Source: Skeletonema tropicum (lineage: Eukaryota; Bacillariophyta; Thalassiosirophyceae; Thalassiosirales; Thalassiosiraceae). Taken from it: 64,000 nucleotides of DNA. A program made the position numbers and the translations under genes. The notes below the pieces were generated by a model. The model was given only the letters and a program-made list of their open reading frames with translations. It was not told the DNA's origin and did no database searches. Location of the stretch: NCBI GenBank assembly GCA_037178625.1, contig CM074136.1:1178001-1242000 (forward strand), written 5' to 3'. Shown here one piece after another: positions 45,941-56,033 of the stretch. The first letter of the stretch is position 1; every line of letters starts with the position of its first letter.

Positions 45941-46381
45941 TTAAACTAAATATTCTTGCTTCCTCTTCTTCTGTTGGGGTTCTACCGGTGCATTGTTTGT
46001 CTTTTTCGCCTTACGCTTCTTGCCACCCTTCAACAATCCTCTATCCACCATTTTGTTGTAGCATGTTCTCCAACTGTTCTGCTCCCTACAACTTTTTGCA
46101 GCGCTCTTTGCTCCGTGCTTCCCTTGCGTTACGAGGTACGGATCTAAAAGAGGCCAAACTTTCGAGTACAGCGTCGCCACCTTGCTACCATCCCACTTAC
46201 CATCCGACGGCCAAGCATCCACTGTCATTCCAAAGTGCTTTACCTTCTCCATTACTTTACTCATCTTCGAGATGTCCCTCTTTCCATTTTTAACGTGTTC
46301 GATGAAATTATTGTTAGCGTGGAGGAGTCGATACGGTGGTATGTTGTTCTTTTTATCCCCAAGAAACCACTTGGTGATCAA
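45941..46381 (-). CDS. Recombinase-element C-terminal frame (ORF2), unit 1
   Basis: 146 codons continuing in the same frame as ORF1 after a single TGA (46384-46382). No ATG at its start (first codon TTG). Residues KWFLGDKKNNIPPYRLL, then a helical region with DAWPSDGKWDG and YSKVWPLLDPYL, and a basic tail (KGGKKRKAKKTNN). From memory, diatom and oomycete recombinase-like proteins end with a W-x-x-W-F-x-G...PPYR segment and a basic DNA-binding region, so ORF2 looks like the natural C-terminus of ORF1. Confidence 0.55.
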   Translation of the reverse strand: MITKWFLGDKKNNIPPYRLLHANNNFIEHVKNGKRDISKMSKVMEKVKHFGMTVDAWPSDGKWDGSKVATLYSKVWPLLDPYLVTQGKHGAKSAAKSCREQNSWRTCYNKMVDRGLLKGGKKRKAKKTNNAPVEPQQKKRKQEYLV

Positions 46382-47323
46382 TCAGTTCATGTTCATCTGG
46401 GGAAAAGTAAAATCTGGAGGAAGAGGAGTCAAAATGCCTTCAGAACTCACCCCCATCGACCACTTCCGCTGCTGAAGCATCTCCTCTCTTCGCTTCTTTG
46501 CAAGCGCCTCTTTGACCAACGGGGTGACCGCAGCCTTATCCACACCATCCAACGTAGGTTCCTCTGCTGCAATGTCGTATTCTACCACTAAATCATCAAC
46601 ATCATTGTCTTCTTCCTCCTCGTCGTCGTCGAAGGGACGGCGGGTCCTACCACTGGGGCGCTCATAAATGTTTCCAGCTTTCTCTAGTAGCGCATCCAGC
46701 TTCTCCATGATGATGGTTGATTGCGTAAAGTTTGTTCCTCCAACATTTCTTGAATCTAGCTGATTTACTAAGATGTCTTTGAATGATTCCTTGAGATCCT
46801 CTTTCATCTTGGCTAGCTCTTCCTTCAAGCTCTGCACCTTTACCAACAAAGCAACATCTGGAGGTATACCAGTAAGCTCTGGCGTGTCATCTGTCTTGTT
46901 CCAAGGGTACTTTGTTGTCACACAATCAGCGAATGGAACATCCTCGATCCAGAAAATGCTTGTGCGCAGTGGACAATTTGAATGCATTGAGTCAAGGTTC
47001 CCCTTCTTCTTGTGATACACAAGCGATGCAATGCATGCCTTAAACAGTAAAAATACAGCCTCATTTGAGCGTGCCTCCACGGGCATACGAGCCTTAATCC
47101 AAGCATTTACAGCAGCATGCCGGGCGGCATATTCTGCTCCGTCAAAGTCACTGAAATCGAAGTATGGCTGTGACTCCGCAAAACCAACACCCAGTCTATC
47201 CCTACCACAAACCACCTTTCCAACGTGTTCATCACCAGCATCGGCAATCTTGATGTAGCGGTTCAACATGCCGGGCAAAGTCCAACTAGCACGAAGACAA
47301 CTTGAGGAAATAGGTGGTGCCAC
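46382..47323 (-). CDS. Tyrosine-recombinase-like C-terminal protein (ORF1), unit 1
   Basis: 313 codons; the frame opens at a GTG (47323), with upstream codons KGGATHCATGCI back to a stop. CLRASWTLPGMLNRYIKIAD resembles the end of a phage-integrase-type catalytic domain (after the R-K-G-x-A-T box), where RYI would hold the nucleophilic Tyr. Then DAGDEHVGKVVCGRD, KYPWNKTDDTPELTGIPP, a coiled coil (LKEELAKMKEDLKES) and an acidic run (DDDEEEEDNDVDD). The N-terminal core with the first catalytic Arg is not in the unit. Assignment is by remembered similarity. First ATG at 47269. Confidence 0.6.
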   Translation of the reverse strand: MAPPISSSCLRASWTLPGMLNRYIKIADAGDEHVGKVVCGRDRLGVGFAESQPYFDFSDFDGAEYAARHAAVNAWIKARMPVEARSNEAVFLLFKACIASLVYHKKKGNLDSMHSNCPLRTSIFWIEDVPFADCVTTKYPWNKTDDTPELTGIPPDVALLVKVQSLKEELAKMKEDLKESFKDILVNQLDSRNVGGTNFTQSTIIMEKLDALLEKAGNIYERPSGRTRRPFDDDEEEEDNDVDDLVVEYDIAAEEPTLDGVDKAAVTPLVKEALAKKRREEMLQQRKWSMGVSSEGILTPLPPDFTFPQMNMN

Positions 47324-48006
47324 AATGCACCCTGTTGCACAATGTGTGGCGCCCCCCTTTTACTAGCAGTAGTAGGCATGATGGCTGGGGAGTGTAATTT
47401 CTAATGCGGCGGTTGACGGCTTGGTCTACTTATTCTCTCACTGTTTTTTGTTCTGCTGCGGCGCTGCGGCGGGGGAGAGGAAGGATGAAGAAGGGGAGGT
47501 GTTTTGGCATTTAGCATGCACGTTACGTTTGGAACTCGTACACGAGTGCGTAGAAAATCAGGGGACAAAGTTGAACTCAAAACCAAAACTGCGCTGGCAT
47601 AGAAACGCGAGCCTAACAAATTGCGCGTGATCATCCAAACTAAAACACATTTATTTTGAGAAAAAAGGCCAGTTTCCAGTTTGTCCCCCTATTTGTAAAA
47701 ACGCCCAGAAAACTGCCCATGTTGTCCCCTAAATCTGGGCTAAGTATTGTTTCATGAGAATAAGGGGACAAAAGGGACCTTGACGGGTGAAGTACAGACA
47801 TCTTCAAAAAGGGGAGACAAAACCAGGAGGGAGCCCAACCCACCACGAACCCTACTGAAAAACCCACACAACATAATGCAGGAAAAGGGCTCCCACCAAT
47901 AACCCTACTGAAATACCCACACGCATAATGCAGGAAAAGATTGGAATGAAAGTCAATATCGATCAATATTATATCAAACGGAACGAACAAATTCACATAT
48001 ATTATA

Positions 48007-48447
48007 TTAAACTAAATATTCTTGCTTCCTCTTCTTCTGTTGGGGTTCTACCGGTGCATTGTTTGTCTTTTTCGCCTTACGCTTCTTGCCACCCTTCAAC
48101 AATCCTCTATCCACCATTTTGTTGTAGCATGTTCTCCAACTGTTCTGCTCCCTACAACTTTTTGCAGCGCTCTTTGCTCCGTGCTTCCCTTGCGTTACGA
48201 GGTACGGATCTAAAAGAGGCCAAACTTTCGAGTACAGCGTCGCCACCTTGCTACCATCCCACTTACCATCCGACGGCCAAGCATCCACTGTCATTCCAAA
48301 GTGCTTTACCTTCTCCATTACTTTACTCATCTTCGAGATGTCCCTCTTTCCATTTTTAACGTGTTCGATGAAATTATTGTTAGCGTGGAGGAGTCGATAC
48401 GGTGGTATGTTGTTCTTTTTATCCCCAAGAAACCACTTGGTGATCAA
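48007..48447 (-). CDS. Recombinase-element ORF2, unit 2
   Basis: Identical in translation to 45941-46381. Confidence 0.55.
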   Translation of the reverse strand: MITKWFLGDKKNNIPPYRLLHANNNFIEHVKNGKRDISKMSKVMEKVKHFGMTVDAWPSDGKWDGSKVATLYSKVWPLLDPYLVTQGKHGAKSAAKSCREQNSWRTCYNKMVDRGLLKGGKKRKAKKTNNAPVEPQQKKRKQEYLV

Positions 48448-49389
48448 TCAGTTCATGTTCATCTGGGGAAAAGTAAAATCTGGAGGAAGAGGAGTCAAAA
48501 TGCCTTCAGAACTCACCCCCATCGACCACTTCCGCTGCTGAAGCATCTCCTCTCTTCGCTTCTTTGCAAGCGCCTCTTTGACCAACGGGGTGACCGCAGC
48601 CTTATCCACACCATCCAACGTAGGTTCCTCTGCTGCAATGTCGTATTCTACCACTAAATCATCAACATCATTGTCTTCTTCCTCCTCGTCGTCGTCGAAG
48701 GGACGGCGGGTCCTACCACTGGGGCGCTCATAAATGTTTCCAGCTTTCTCTAGTAGCGCATCCAGCTTCTCCATGATGATGGTTGATTGCGTAAAGTTTG
48801 TTCCTCCAACATTTCTTGAATCTAGCTGATTTACTAAGATGTCTTTGAATGATTCCTTGAGATCCTCTTTCATCTTGGCTAGCTCTTCCTTCAAGCTCTG
48901 CACCTTTACCAACAAAGCAACATCTGGAGGTATACCAGTAAGCTCTGGCGTGTCATCTGTCTTGTTCCAAGGGTACTTTGTTGTCACACAATCAGCGAAT
49001 GGAACATCCTCGATCCAGAAAATGCTTGTGCGCAGTGGACAATTTGAATGCATTGAGTCAAGGTTCCCCTTCTTCTTGTGATACACAAGCGATGCAATGC
49101 ATGCCTTAAACAGTAAAAATACAGCCTCATTTGAGCGTGCCTCCACGGGCATACGAGCCTTAATCCAAGCATTTACAGCAGCATGCCGGGCGGCATATTC
49201 TGCTCCGTCAAAGTCACTGAAATCGAAGTATGGCTGTGACTCCGCAAAACCAACACCCAGTCTATCCCTACCACAAACCACCTTTCCAACGTGTTCATCA
49301 CCAGCATCGGCAATCTTGATGTAGCGGTTCAACATGCCGGGCAAAGTCCAACTAGCACGAAGACAACTTGAGGAAATAGGTGGTGCCAC
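48448..49389 (-). CDS. Recombinase-element ORF1, unit 2
   Basis: Identical in translation to 46382-47323, with the same TGA before ORF2. Confidence 0.6.
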   Translation of the reverse strand: MAPPISSSCLRASWTLPGMLNRYIKIADAGDEHVGKVVCGRDRLGVGFAESQPYFDFSDFDGAEYAARHAAVNAWIKARMPVEARSNEAVFLLFKACIASLVYHKKKGNLDSMHSNCPLRTSIFWIEDVPFADCVTTKYPWNKTDDTPELTGIPPDVALLVKVQSLKEELAKMKEDLKESFKDILVNQLDSRNVGGTNFTQSTIIMEKLDALLEKAGNIYERPSGRTRRPFDDDEEEEDNDVDDLVVEYDIAAEEPTLDGVDKAAVTPLVKEALAKKRREEMLQQRKWSMGVSSEGILTPLPPDFTFPQMNMN

Positions 49390-50072
49390 AATGCACCCTG
49401 TTGCACAATGTGTGGCGCCCCCCTTTTACTAGCAGTAGTAGGCATGATGGCTGGGGAGTGTAATTTCTAATGCGGCGGTTGACGGCTTGGTCTACTTATT
49501 CTCTCACTGTTTTTTGTTCTGCTGCGGCGCTGCGGCGGGGGAGAGGAAGGATGAAGAAGGGGAGGTGTTTTGGCATTTAGCATGCACGTTACGTTTGGAA
49601 CTCGTACACGAGTGCGTAGAAAATCAGGGGACAAAGTTGAACTCAAAACCAAAACTGCGCTGGCATAGAAACGCGAGCCTAACAAATTGCGCGTGATCAT
49701 CCAAACTAAAACACATTTATTTTGAGAAAAAAGGCCAGTTTCCAGTTTGTCCCCCTATTTGTAAAAACGCCCAGAAAACTGCCCATGTTGTCCCCTAAAT
49801 CTGGGCTAAGTATTGTTTCATGAGAATAAGGGGACAAAAGGGACCTTGACGGGTGAAGTACAGACATCTTCAAAAAGGGGAGACAAAACCAGGAGGGAGC
49901 CCAACCCACCACGAACCCTACTGAAAAACCCACACAACATAATGCAGGAAAAGGGCTCCCACCAATAACCCTACTGAAATACCCACACGCATAATGCAGG
50001 AAAAGATTGGAATGAAAGTCAATATCGATCAATATTATATCAAACGGAACGAACAAATTCACATATATTATA

Positions 50073-50513
50073 TTAAACTAAATATTCTTGCTTCCTCTTC
50101 TTCTGTTGGGGTTCTACCGGTGCATTGTTTGTCTTTTTCGCCTTACGCTTCTTGCCACCCTTCAACAATCCTCTATCCACCATTTTGTTGTAGCATGTTC
50201 TCCAACTGTTCTGCTCCCTACAACTTTTTGCAGCGCTCTTTGCTCCGTGCTTCCCTTGCGTTACGAGGTACGGATCTAAAAGAGGCCAAACTTTCGAGTA
50301 CAGCGTCGCCACCTTGCTACCATCCCACTTACCATCCGACGGCCAAGCATCCACTGTCATTCCAAAGTGCTTTACCTTCTCCATTACTTTACTCATCTTC
50401 GAGATGTCCCTCTTTCCATTTTTAACGTGTTCGATGAAATTATTGTTAGCGTGGAGGAGTCGATACGGTGGTATGTTGTTCTTTTTATCCCCAAGAAACC
50501 ACTTGGTGATCAA
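50073..50513 (-). CDS. Recombinase-element ORF2, unit 3
   Basis: Identical in translation to unit 1 ORF2. Confidence 0.55.
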   Translation of the reverse strand: MITKWFLGDKKNNIPPYRLLHANNNFIEHVKNGKRDISKMSKVMEKVKHFGMTVDAWPSDGKWDGSKVATLYSKVWPLLDPYLVTQGKHGAKSAAKSCREQNSWRTCYNKMVDRGLLKGGKKRKAKKTNNAPVEPQQKKRKQEYLV

Positions 50514-51455
50514 TCAGTTCATGTTCATCTGGGGAAAAGTAAAATCTGGAGGAAGAGGAGTCAAAATGCCTTCAGAACTCACCCCCATCGACCACTTCCG
50601 CTGCTGAAGCATCTCCTCTCTTCGCTTCTTTGCAAGCGCCTCTTTGACCAACGGGGTGACCGCAGCCTTATCCACACCATCCAACGTAGGTTCCTCTGCT
50701 GCAATGTCGTATTCTACCACTAAATCATCAACATCATTGTCTTCTTCCTCCTCGTCGTCGTCGAAGGGACGGCGGGTCCTACCACTGGGGCGCTCATAAA
50801 TGTTTCCAGCTTTCTCTAGTAGCGCATCCAGCTTCTCCATGATGATGGTTGATTGCGTAAAGTTTGTTCCTCCAACATTTCTTGAATCTAGCTGATTTAC
50901 TAAGATGTCTTTGAATGATTCCTTGAGATCCTCTTTCATCTTGGCTAGCTCTTCCTTCAAGCTCTGCACCTTTACCAACAAAGCAACATCTGGAGGTATA
51001 CCAGTAAGCTCTGGCGTGTCATCTGTCTTGTTCCAAGGGTACTTTGTTGTCACACAATCAGCGAATGGAACATCCTCGATCCAGAAAATGCTTGTGCGCA
51101 GTGGACAATTTGAATGCATTGAGTCAAGGTTCCCCTTCTTCTTGTGATACACAAGCGATGCAATGCATGCCTTAAACAGTAAAAATACAGCCTCATTTGA
51201 GCGTGCCTCCACGGGCATACGAGCCTTAATCCAAGCATTTACAGCAGCATGCCGGGCGGCATATTCTGCTCCGTCAAAGTCACTGAAATCGAAGTATGGC
51301 TGTGACTCCGCAAAACCAACACCCAGTCTATCCCTACCACAAACCACCTTTCCAACGTGTTCATCACCAGCATCGGCAATCTTGATGTAGCGGTTCAACA
51401 TGCCGGGCAAAGTCCAACTAGCACGAAGACAACTTGAGGAAATAGGTGGTGCCAC
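50514..51455 (-). CDS. Recombinase-element ORF1, unit 3
   Basis: Identical in translation to unit 1 ORF1. Confidence 0.6.
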   Translation of the reverse strand: MAPPISSSCLRASWTLPGMLNRYIKIADAGDEHVGKVVCGRDRLGVGFAESQPYFDFSDFDGAEYAARHAAVNAWIKARMPVEARSNEAVFLLFKACIASLVYHKKKGNLDSMHSNCPLRTSIFWIEDVPFADCVTTKYPWNKTDDTPELTGIPPDVALLVKVQSLKEELAKMKEDLKESFKDILVNQLDSRNVGGTNFTQSTIIMEKLDALLEKAGNIYERPSGRTRRPFDDDEEEEDNDVDDLVVEYDIAAEEPTLDGVDKAAVTPLVKEALAKKRREEMLQQRKWSMGVSSEGILTPLPPDFTFPQMNMN

Positions 51456-52138
51456 AATGCACCCTGTTGCACAATGTGTGGCGCCCCCCTTTTACTAGCA
51501 GTAGTAGGCATGATGGCTGGGGAGTGTAATTTCTAATGCGGCGGTTGACGGCTTGGTCTACTTATTCTCTCACTGTTTTTTGTTCTGCTGCGGCGCTGCG
51601 GCGGGGGAGAGGAAGGATGAAGAAGGGGAGGTGTTTTGGCATTTAGCATGCACGTTACGTTTGGAACTCGTACACGAGTGCGTAGAAAATCAGGGGACAA
51701 AGTTGAACTCAAAACCAAAACTGCGCTGGCATAGAAACGCGAGCCTAACAAATTGCGCGTGATCATCCAAACTAAAACACATTTATTTTGAGAAAAAAGG
51801 CCAGTTTCCAGTTTGTCCCCCTATTTGTAAAAACGCCCAGAAAACTGCCCATGTTGTCCCCTAAATCTGGGCTAAGTATTGTTTCATGAGAATAAGGGGA
51901 CAAAAGGGACCTTGACGGGTGAAGTACAGACATCTTCAAAAAGGGGAGACAAAACCAGGAGGGAGCCCAACCCACCACGAACCCTACTGAAAAACCCACA
52001 CAACATAATGCAGGAAAAGGGCTCCCACCAATAACCCTACTGAAATACCCACACGCATAATGCAGGAAAAGATTGGAATGAAAGTCAATATCGATCAATA
52101 TTATATCAAACGGAACGAACAAATTCACATATATTATA

Positions 52139-52579
52139 TTAAACTAAATATTCTTGCTTCCTCTTCTTCTGTTGGGGTTCTACCGGTGCATTGTTTGTCT
52201 TTTTCGCCTTACGCTTCTTGCCACCCTTCAACAATCCTCTATCCACCATTTTGTTGTAGCATGTTCTCCAACTGTTCTGCTCCCTACAACTTTTTGCAGC
52301 GCTCTTTGCTCCGTGCTTCCCTTGCGTTACGAGGTACGGATCTAAAAGAGGCCAAACTTTCGAGTACAGCGTCGCCACCTTGCTACCATCCCACTTACCA
52401 TCCGACGGCCAAGCATCCACTGTCATTCCAAAGTGCTTTACCTTCTCCATTACTTTACTCATCTTCGAGATGTCCCTCTTTCCATTTTTAACGTGTTCGA
52501 TGAAATTATTGTTAGCGTGGAGGAGTCGATACGGTGGTATGTTGTTCTTTTTATCCCCAAGAAACCACTTGGTGATCAA
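52139..52579 (-). CDS. Recombinase-element ORF2, unit 4
   Basis: Identical in translation to unit 1 ORF2. Confidence 0.55.
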   Translation of the reverse strand: MITKWFLGDKKNNIPPYRLLHANNNFIEHVKNGKRDISKMSKVMEKVKHFGMTVDAWPSDGKWDGSKVATLYSKVWPLLDPYLVTQGKHGAKSAAKSCREQNSWRTCYNKMVDRGLLKGGKKRKAKKTNNAPVEPQQKKRKQEYLV

Positions 52580-53521
52580 TCAGTTCATGTTCATCTGGGG
52601 AAAAGTAAAATCTGGAGGAAGAGGAGTCAAAATGCCTTCAGAACTCACCCCCATCGACCACTTCCGCTGCTGAAGCATCTCCTCTCTTCGCTTCTTTGCA
52701 AGCGCCTCTTTGACCAACGGGGTGACCGCAGCCTTATCCACACCATCCAACGTAGGTTCCTCTGCTGCAATGTCGTATTCTACCACTAAATCATCAACAT
52801 CATTGTCTTCTTCCTCCTCGTCGTCGTCGAAGGGACGGCGGGTCCTACCACTGGGGCGCTCATAAATGTTTCCAGCTTTCTCTAGTAGCGCATCCAGCTT
52901 CTCCATGATGATGGTTGATTGCGTAAAGTTTGTTCCTCCAACATTTCTTGAATCTAGCTGATTTACTAAGATGTCTTTGAATGATTCCTTGAGATCCTCT
53001 TTCATCTTGGCTAGCTCTTCCTTCAAGCTCTGCACCTTTACCAACAAAGCAACATCTGGAGGTATACCAGTAAGCTCTGGCGTGTCATCTGTCTTGTTCC
53101 AAGGGTACTTTGTTGTCACACAATCAGCGAATGGAACATCCTCGATCCAGAAAATGCTTGTGCGCAGTGGACAATTTGAATGCATTGAGTCAAGGTTCCC
53201 CTTCTTCTTGTGATACACAAGCGATGCAATGCATGCCTTAAACAGTAAAAATACAGCCTCATTTGAGCGTGCCTCCACGGGCATACGAGCCTTAATCCAA
53301 GCATTTACAGCAGCATGCCGGGCGGCATATTCTGCTCCGTCAAAGTCACTGAAATCGAAGTATGGCTGTGACTCCGCAAAACCAACACCCAGTCTATCCC
53401 TACCACAAACCACCTTTCCAACGTGTTCATCACCAGCATCGGCAATCTTGATGTAGCGGTTCAACATGCCGGGCAAAGTCCAACTAGCACGAAGACAACT
53501 TGAGGAAATAGGTGGTGCCAC
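52580..53521 (-). CDS. Recombinase-element ORF1, unit 4
   Basis: Identical in translation to unit 1 ORF1. Confidence 0.6.
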   Translation of the reverse strand: MAPPISSSCLRASWTLPGMLNRYIKIADAGDEHVGKVVCGRDRLGVGFAESQPYFDFSDFDGAEYAARHAAVNAWIKARMPVEARSNEAVFLLFKACIASLVYHKKKGNLDSMHSNCPLRTSIFWIEDVPFADCVTTKYPWNKTDDTPELTGIPPDVALLVKVQSLKEELAKMKEDLKESFKDILVNQLDSRNVGGTNFTQSTIIMEKLDALLEKAGNIYERPSGRTRRPFDDDEEEEDNDVDDLVVEYDIAAEEPTLDGVDKAAVTPLVKEALAKKRREEMLQQRKWSMGVSSEGILTPLPPDFTFPQMNMN

Positions 53522-53937
53522 AATGCACCCTGTTGCACAATGTGTGGCGCCCCCCTTTTACTAGCAGTAGTAGGCATGATGGCTGGGGAGTGTAATTTCT
53601 AATGCGGCGGTTGACGGCTTGGTCTACTTATTCTCTCACTGTTTTTTGTTCTGCTGCGGCGCTGCGGCGGGGGAGAGGAAGGATGAAGAAGGGGAGGTGT
53701 TTTGGCATTTAGCATGCACGTTACGTTTGGAACTCGTACACGAGTGCGTAGAAAATCAGGGGACAAAGTTGAACTCAAAACCAAAACTGCGCTGGCATAG
53801 AAACGCGAGCCTAACAAATTGCGCGTGATCATCCAAACTAAAACACATTTATTTTGAGAAAAAAGGCCAGTTTGTCCCCCTATTTGTAAAAACGCCCAGA
53901 AAACTGCCCATGTTGTCCCCTAAATCTGGGCTAAGTA

Positions 53938-55960
53938 CTCTTAAGTAGCCGTCAAGCTGAGCGAGCGTCAAAGGCATAATTGAAGAGTACAGGGGAAAAT
54001 CCACGATTACATAGGATAATCCGCGATCACGCAATACGTTTTCAATAGGGTATTCTACGAAGTTGTTTGCCTTTGCCTGCTTGTCGCTGAGGTACCATAA
54101 CTTTTGGTTCTCAAAAACAAGGGGTAAATCCGTAAATCCACGCTTAGTCAAGTATTCATCGTACCCCATTTAGATCTCCTCTTGAAAATCTCCGAGTGAG
54201 ATTATGTACCTACTTCAAGTGCACAGGCAGCTGCTTTTGCTTCTATCTAGCGATGTAAAAGCGATCCGAGTGACAGAGTGAGTGACAAAACAACCGTGAA
54301 TTAATCTATCTATCTACCGTGAATTAAGATTCAAAGCTATGTATGTATGTAGCTGTCAAGCTGAGAATCGAGCGTCAAAGGCTTCATTGAAGGATAGACG
54401 GAAATCCACGATTACAGAGGATTATGTATCCACGATCACGCAATAAGTACGTTTTATTCATGGTCTTTAGGTTGAATCCTATTTCGCCGCCGCGTTGTGA
54501 AGCCAGGCAGCTGTTCGACTTCAACATCGTCATCTTACAATATTGTAAATATTGTATGACATAATAGCATTGCATGCAGTTTTTCTCCACCGCTTTACGA
54601 CTGACCTTCCCACAGCAGCCCCCGATCGAGGTGCGTGAATTGTAATGTCACACAAATATCCCTAATTCGCGTGGTGGGCATTTTACATAAGTTCAAGCTG
54701 ACTGTTTCTAGCGAAGTATAATCGATCTGAGTGAGACGTGATTGACCATAAGTACTACATAGAAATTAGGCAAATGGTAGGTGCATTATTTGCTACCTCT
54801 AGACATCATTGAACCAACAATTGGAGTCTTCATACGCCGAGGGCAGAACCAAACAGCGTCGCAGTCGGAACCTCTCCACAGCTCGTTATAGAGCCCGGGA
54901 TATATTGACGTGAATGTCAATAAGCCTGCATACAGGCGAGATATACAAATTATGATTGACCAAACACCAAAGACATGCCGCCAGGCCAGCTCCCCCCCCC
55001 TGCGCCCTCCCTTTTCCAGCCGAGTGAGCTGGATGGGGCGGGTGGCTCAGAGAAAATGGAAATGCCCGGCTGTACTTAATGTGGTCTTGATCGCGCATCG
55101 TGAGACGGAGGAAATGGGCATTATTGAGCCCGATGTGGTCATCATCGTGAGACGAGCCCGGATGTGATTGTGGTCATGGTAATAATAATAACCACAACCA
55201 GACGACCGGAGGAAATGGGCATGAGCCCAGATAGGAGAAGGATCTGATGATATCGGCAGATGTAGCCACGCAATGACAATGACAATGCAGCAATACGCGA
55301 AGCTGAGTGTGCGTTCTCCCTTTAAACTTAGATTCAAGCACCATATGCAGGGGCTTTTGCCGGAATCTTAAAAGTAACATCTCAGGGGTAAAGATGTGTT
55401 GAAGAGGCAGGTGCATCATCATCTATAAATCTCCTTGTATGCTCTTGCTGAGCTATAACTCAATAAAAGCTGTGGGTGTCATGACTTTCTCATGGATCAT
55501 GTATCAAGGTATTGTGCTGTTTGATGAGTCTGATGGCAAATGTGCTGCGAGGCTAGCAAGGGCGCTAGCGTCTAACCACTCAATCAAACTCTCAATCCAC
55601 TTGAATTGAAAAACAACATTGACTACAGCGCTAGCGATAAACCGAATCTACACTTTAACTTACACAAAAGCAGAAATTAGCCACATGTATTTTAGAAGCT
55701 GTCAAATGACTGAAGTACTCATAGGAATAATAATCGAAGGCTTTCGTACGCACGAATGATATAGTAATAAGCGCTTGAGTGCTTCAAGTGGATCGCCGAT
55801 GTCAGTGAAGCAACTAGTCCCAACACCAGAAATGGTATGCTATAAGAAGATGATGACTTCCGACCGGGCGGAGTATGTAGCTGACGATTCCTCAACCTAA
55901 CACTTTCCTCACAAATAGTCCTACCACGCAATTCACGTGCGTACAATAGCAAGTAAATCT
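53938..55960. repeat. Large inverted duplication, arm 2, inner part
   Basis: 53938-54560 is the reverse complement of ~36360-36950, including a short relic frame (MGYDEYLTKRGF) also seen at ~36727. ~55440-55955 is the reverse complement of ~35640-36150. The stretch ~54600-55440 is unique to this arm, with a small internal repeat (GAGGAAATGGGCAT at ~55109 and ~55209). No gene supported. Confidence 0.75.
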
Positions 55961-56033
55961 CATACATAATCAAGCAGTACCATAGCTTGCCGCTCTTTAT
56001 CTCTTGACGCTGGGAGCAGATACACTTTGCCAA

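Larger units (their letters stand above)
45681..47746 (-). mobile_element. Tandem recombinase-element unit 1 (2,066 bp)
   Basis: First of four head-to-tail units. Starts TTGTTTCATGAG right after host GCTATGTA and ends GGGCTAAGTA. The subterminal AGGGGACAA (45697-45705) and TTGTCCCCT (47722-47730) lie 16 bp from the two ends; across a unit-unit junction they form a 9-bp inverted repeat centred on the junction. Carries a recombinase-like reading frame on the minus strand split by a TGA. No TIRs or long target duplication. Confidence 0.8.
47747..49812 (-). mobile_element. Tandem recombinase-element unit 2
   Basis: 2,066 bp, same ends as unit 1. Both encoded frames are identical to unit 1. Confidence 0.8.
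49813..51878 (-). mobile_element. Tandem recombinase-element unit 3
   Basis: 2,066 bp, same ends and content. Confidence 0.8.
51879..53937 (-). mobile_element. Tandem recombinase-element unit 4 (2,059 bp)
   Basis: Lacks 7 bp near its right end (one of two CCAGTTT copies, ~53868). It ends GGGCTAAGTA and passes directly into host CTCTTAAGTAGCC. Confidence 0.8.

Noticed and set aside
45862..46293. Plus-strand 143-codon frame repeated in each array unit (also 118- and 97-codon frames)
   Set aside because: Antisense to the recombinase-like frame; composition follows from the minus-strand codons.
47401..47634. 77-codon minus-strand frame upstream of the recombinase-like ORF in each unit
   Set aside because: Low-complexity Ser/Pro/Arg composition, no link to ORF1 by frame or splice, and no recognisable domain.
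45681..53937. CRISPR-like or satellite array
   Set aside because: Units are 2 kb, fully coding-like and identical without variable spacers.
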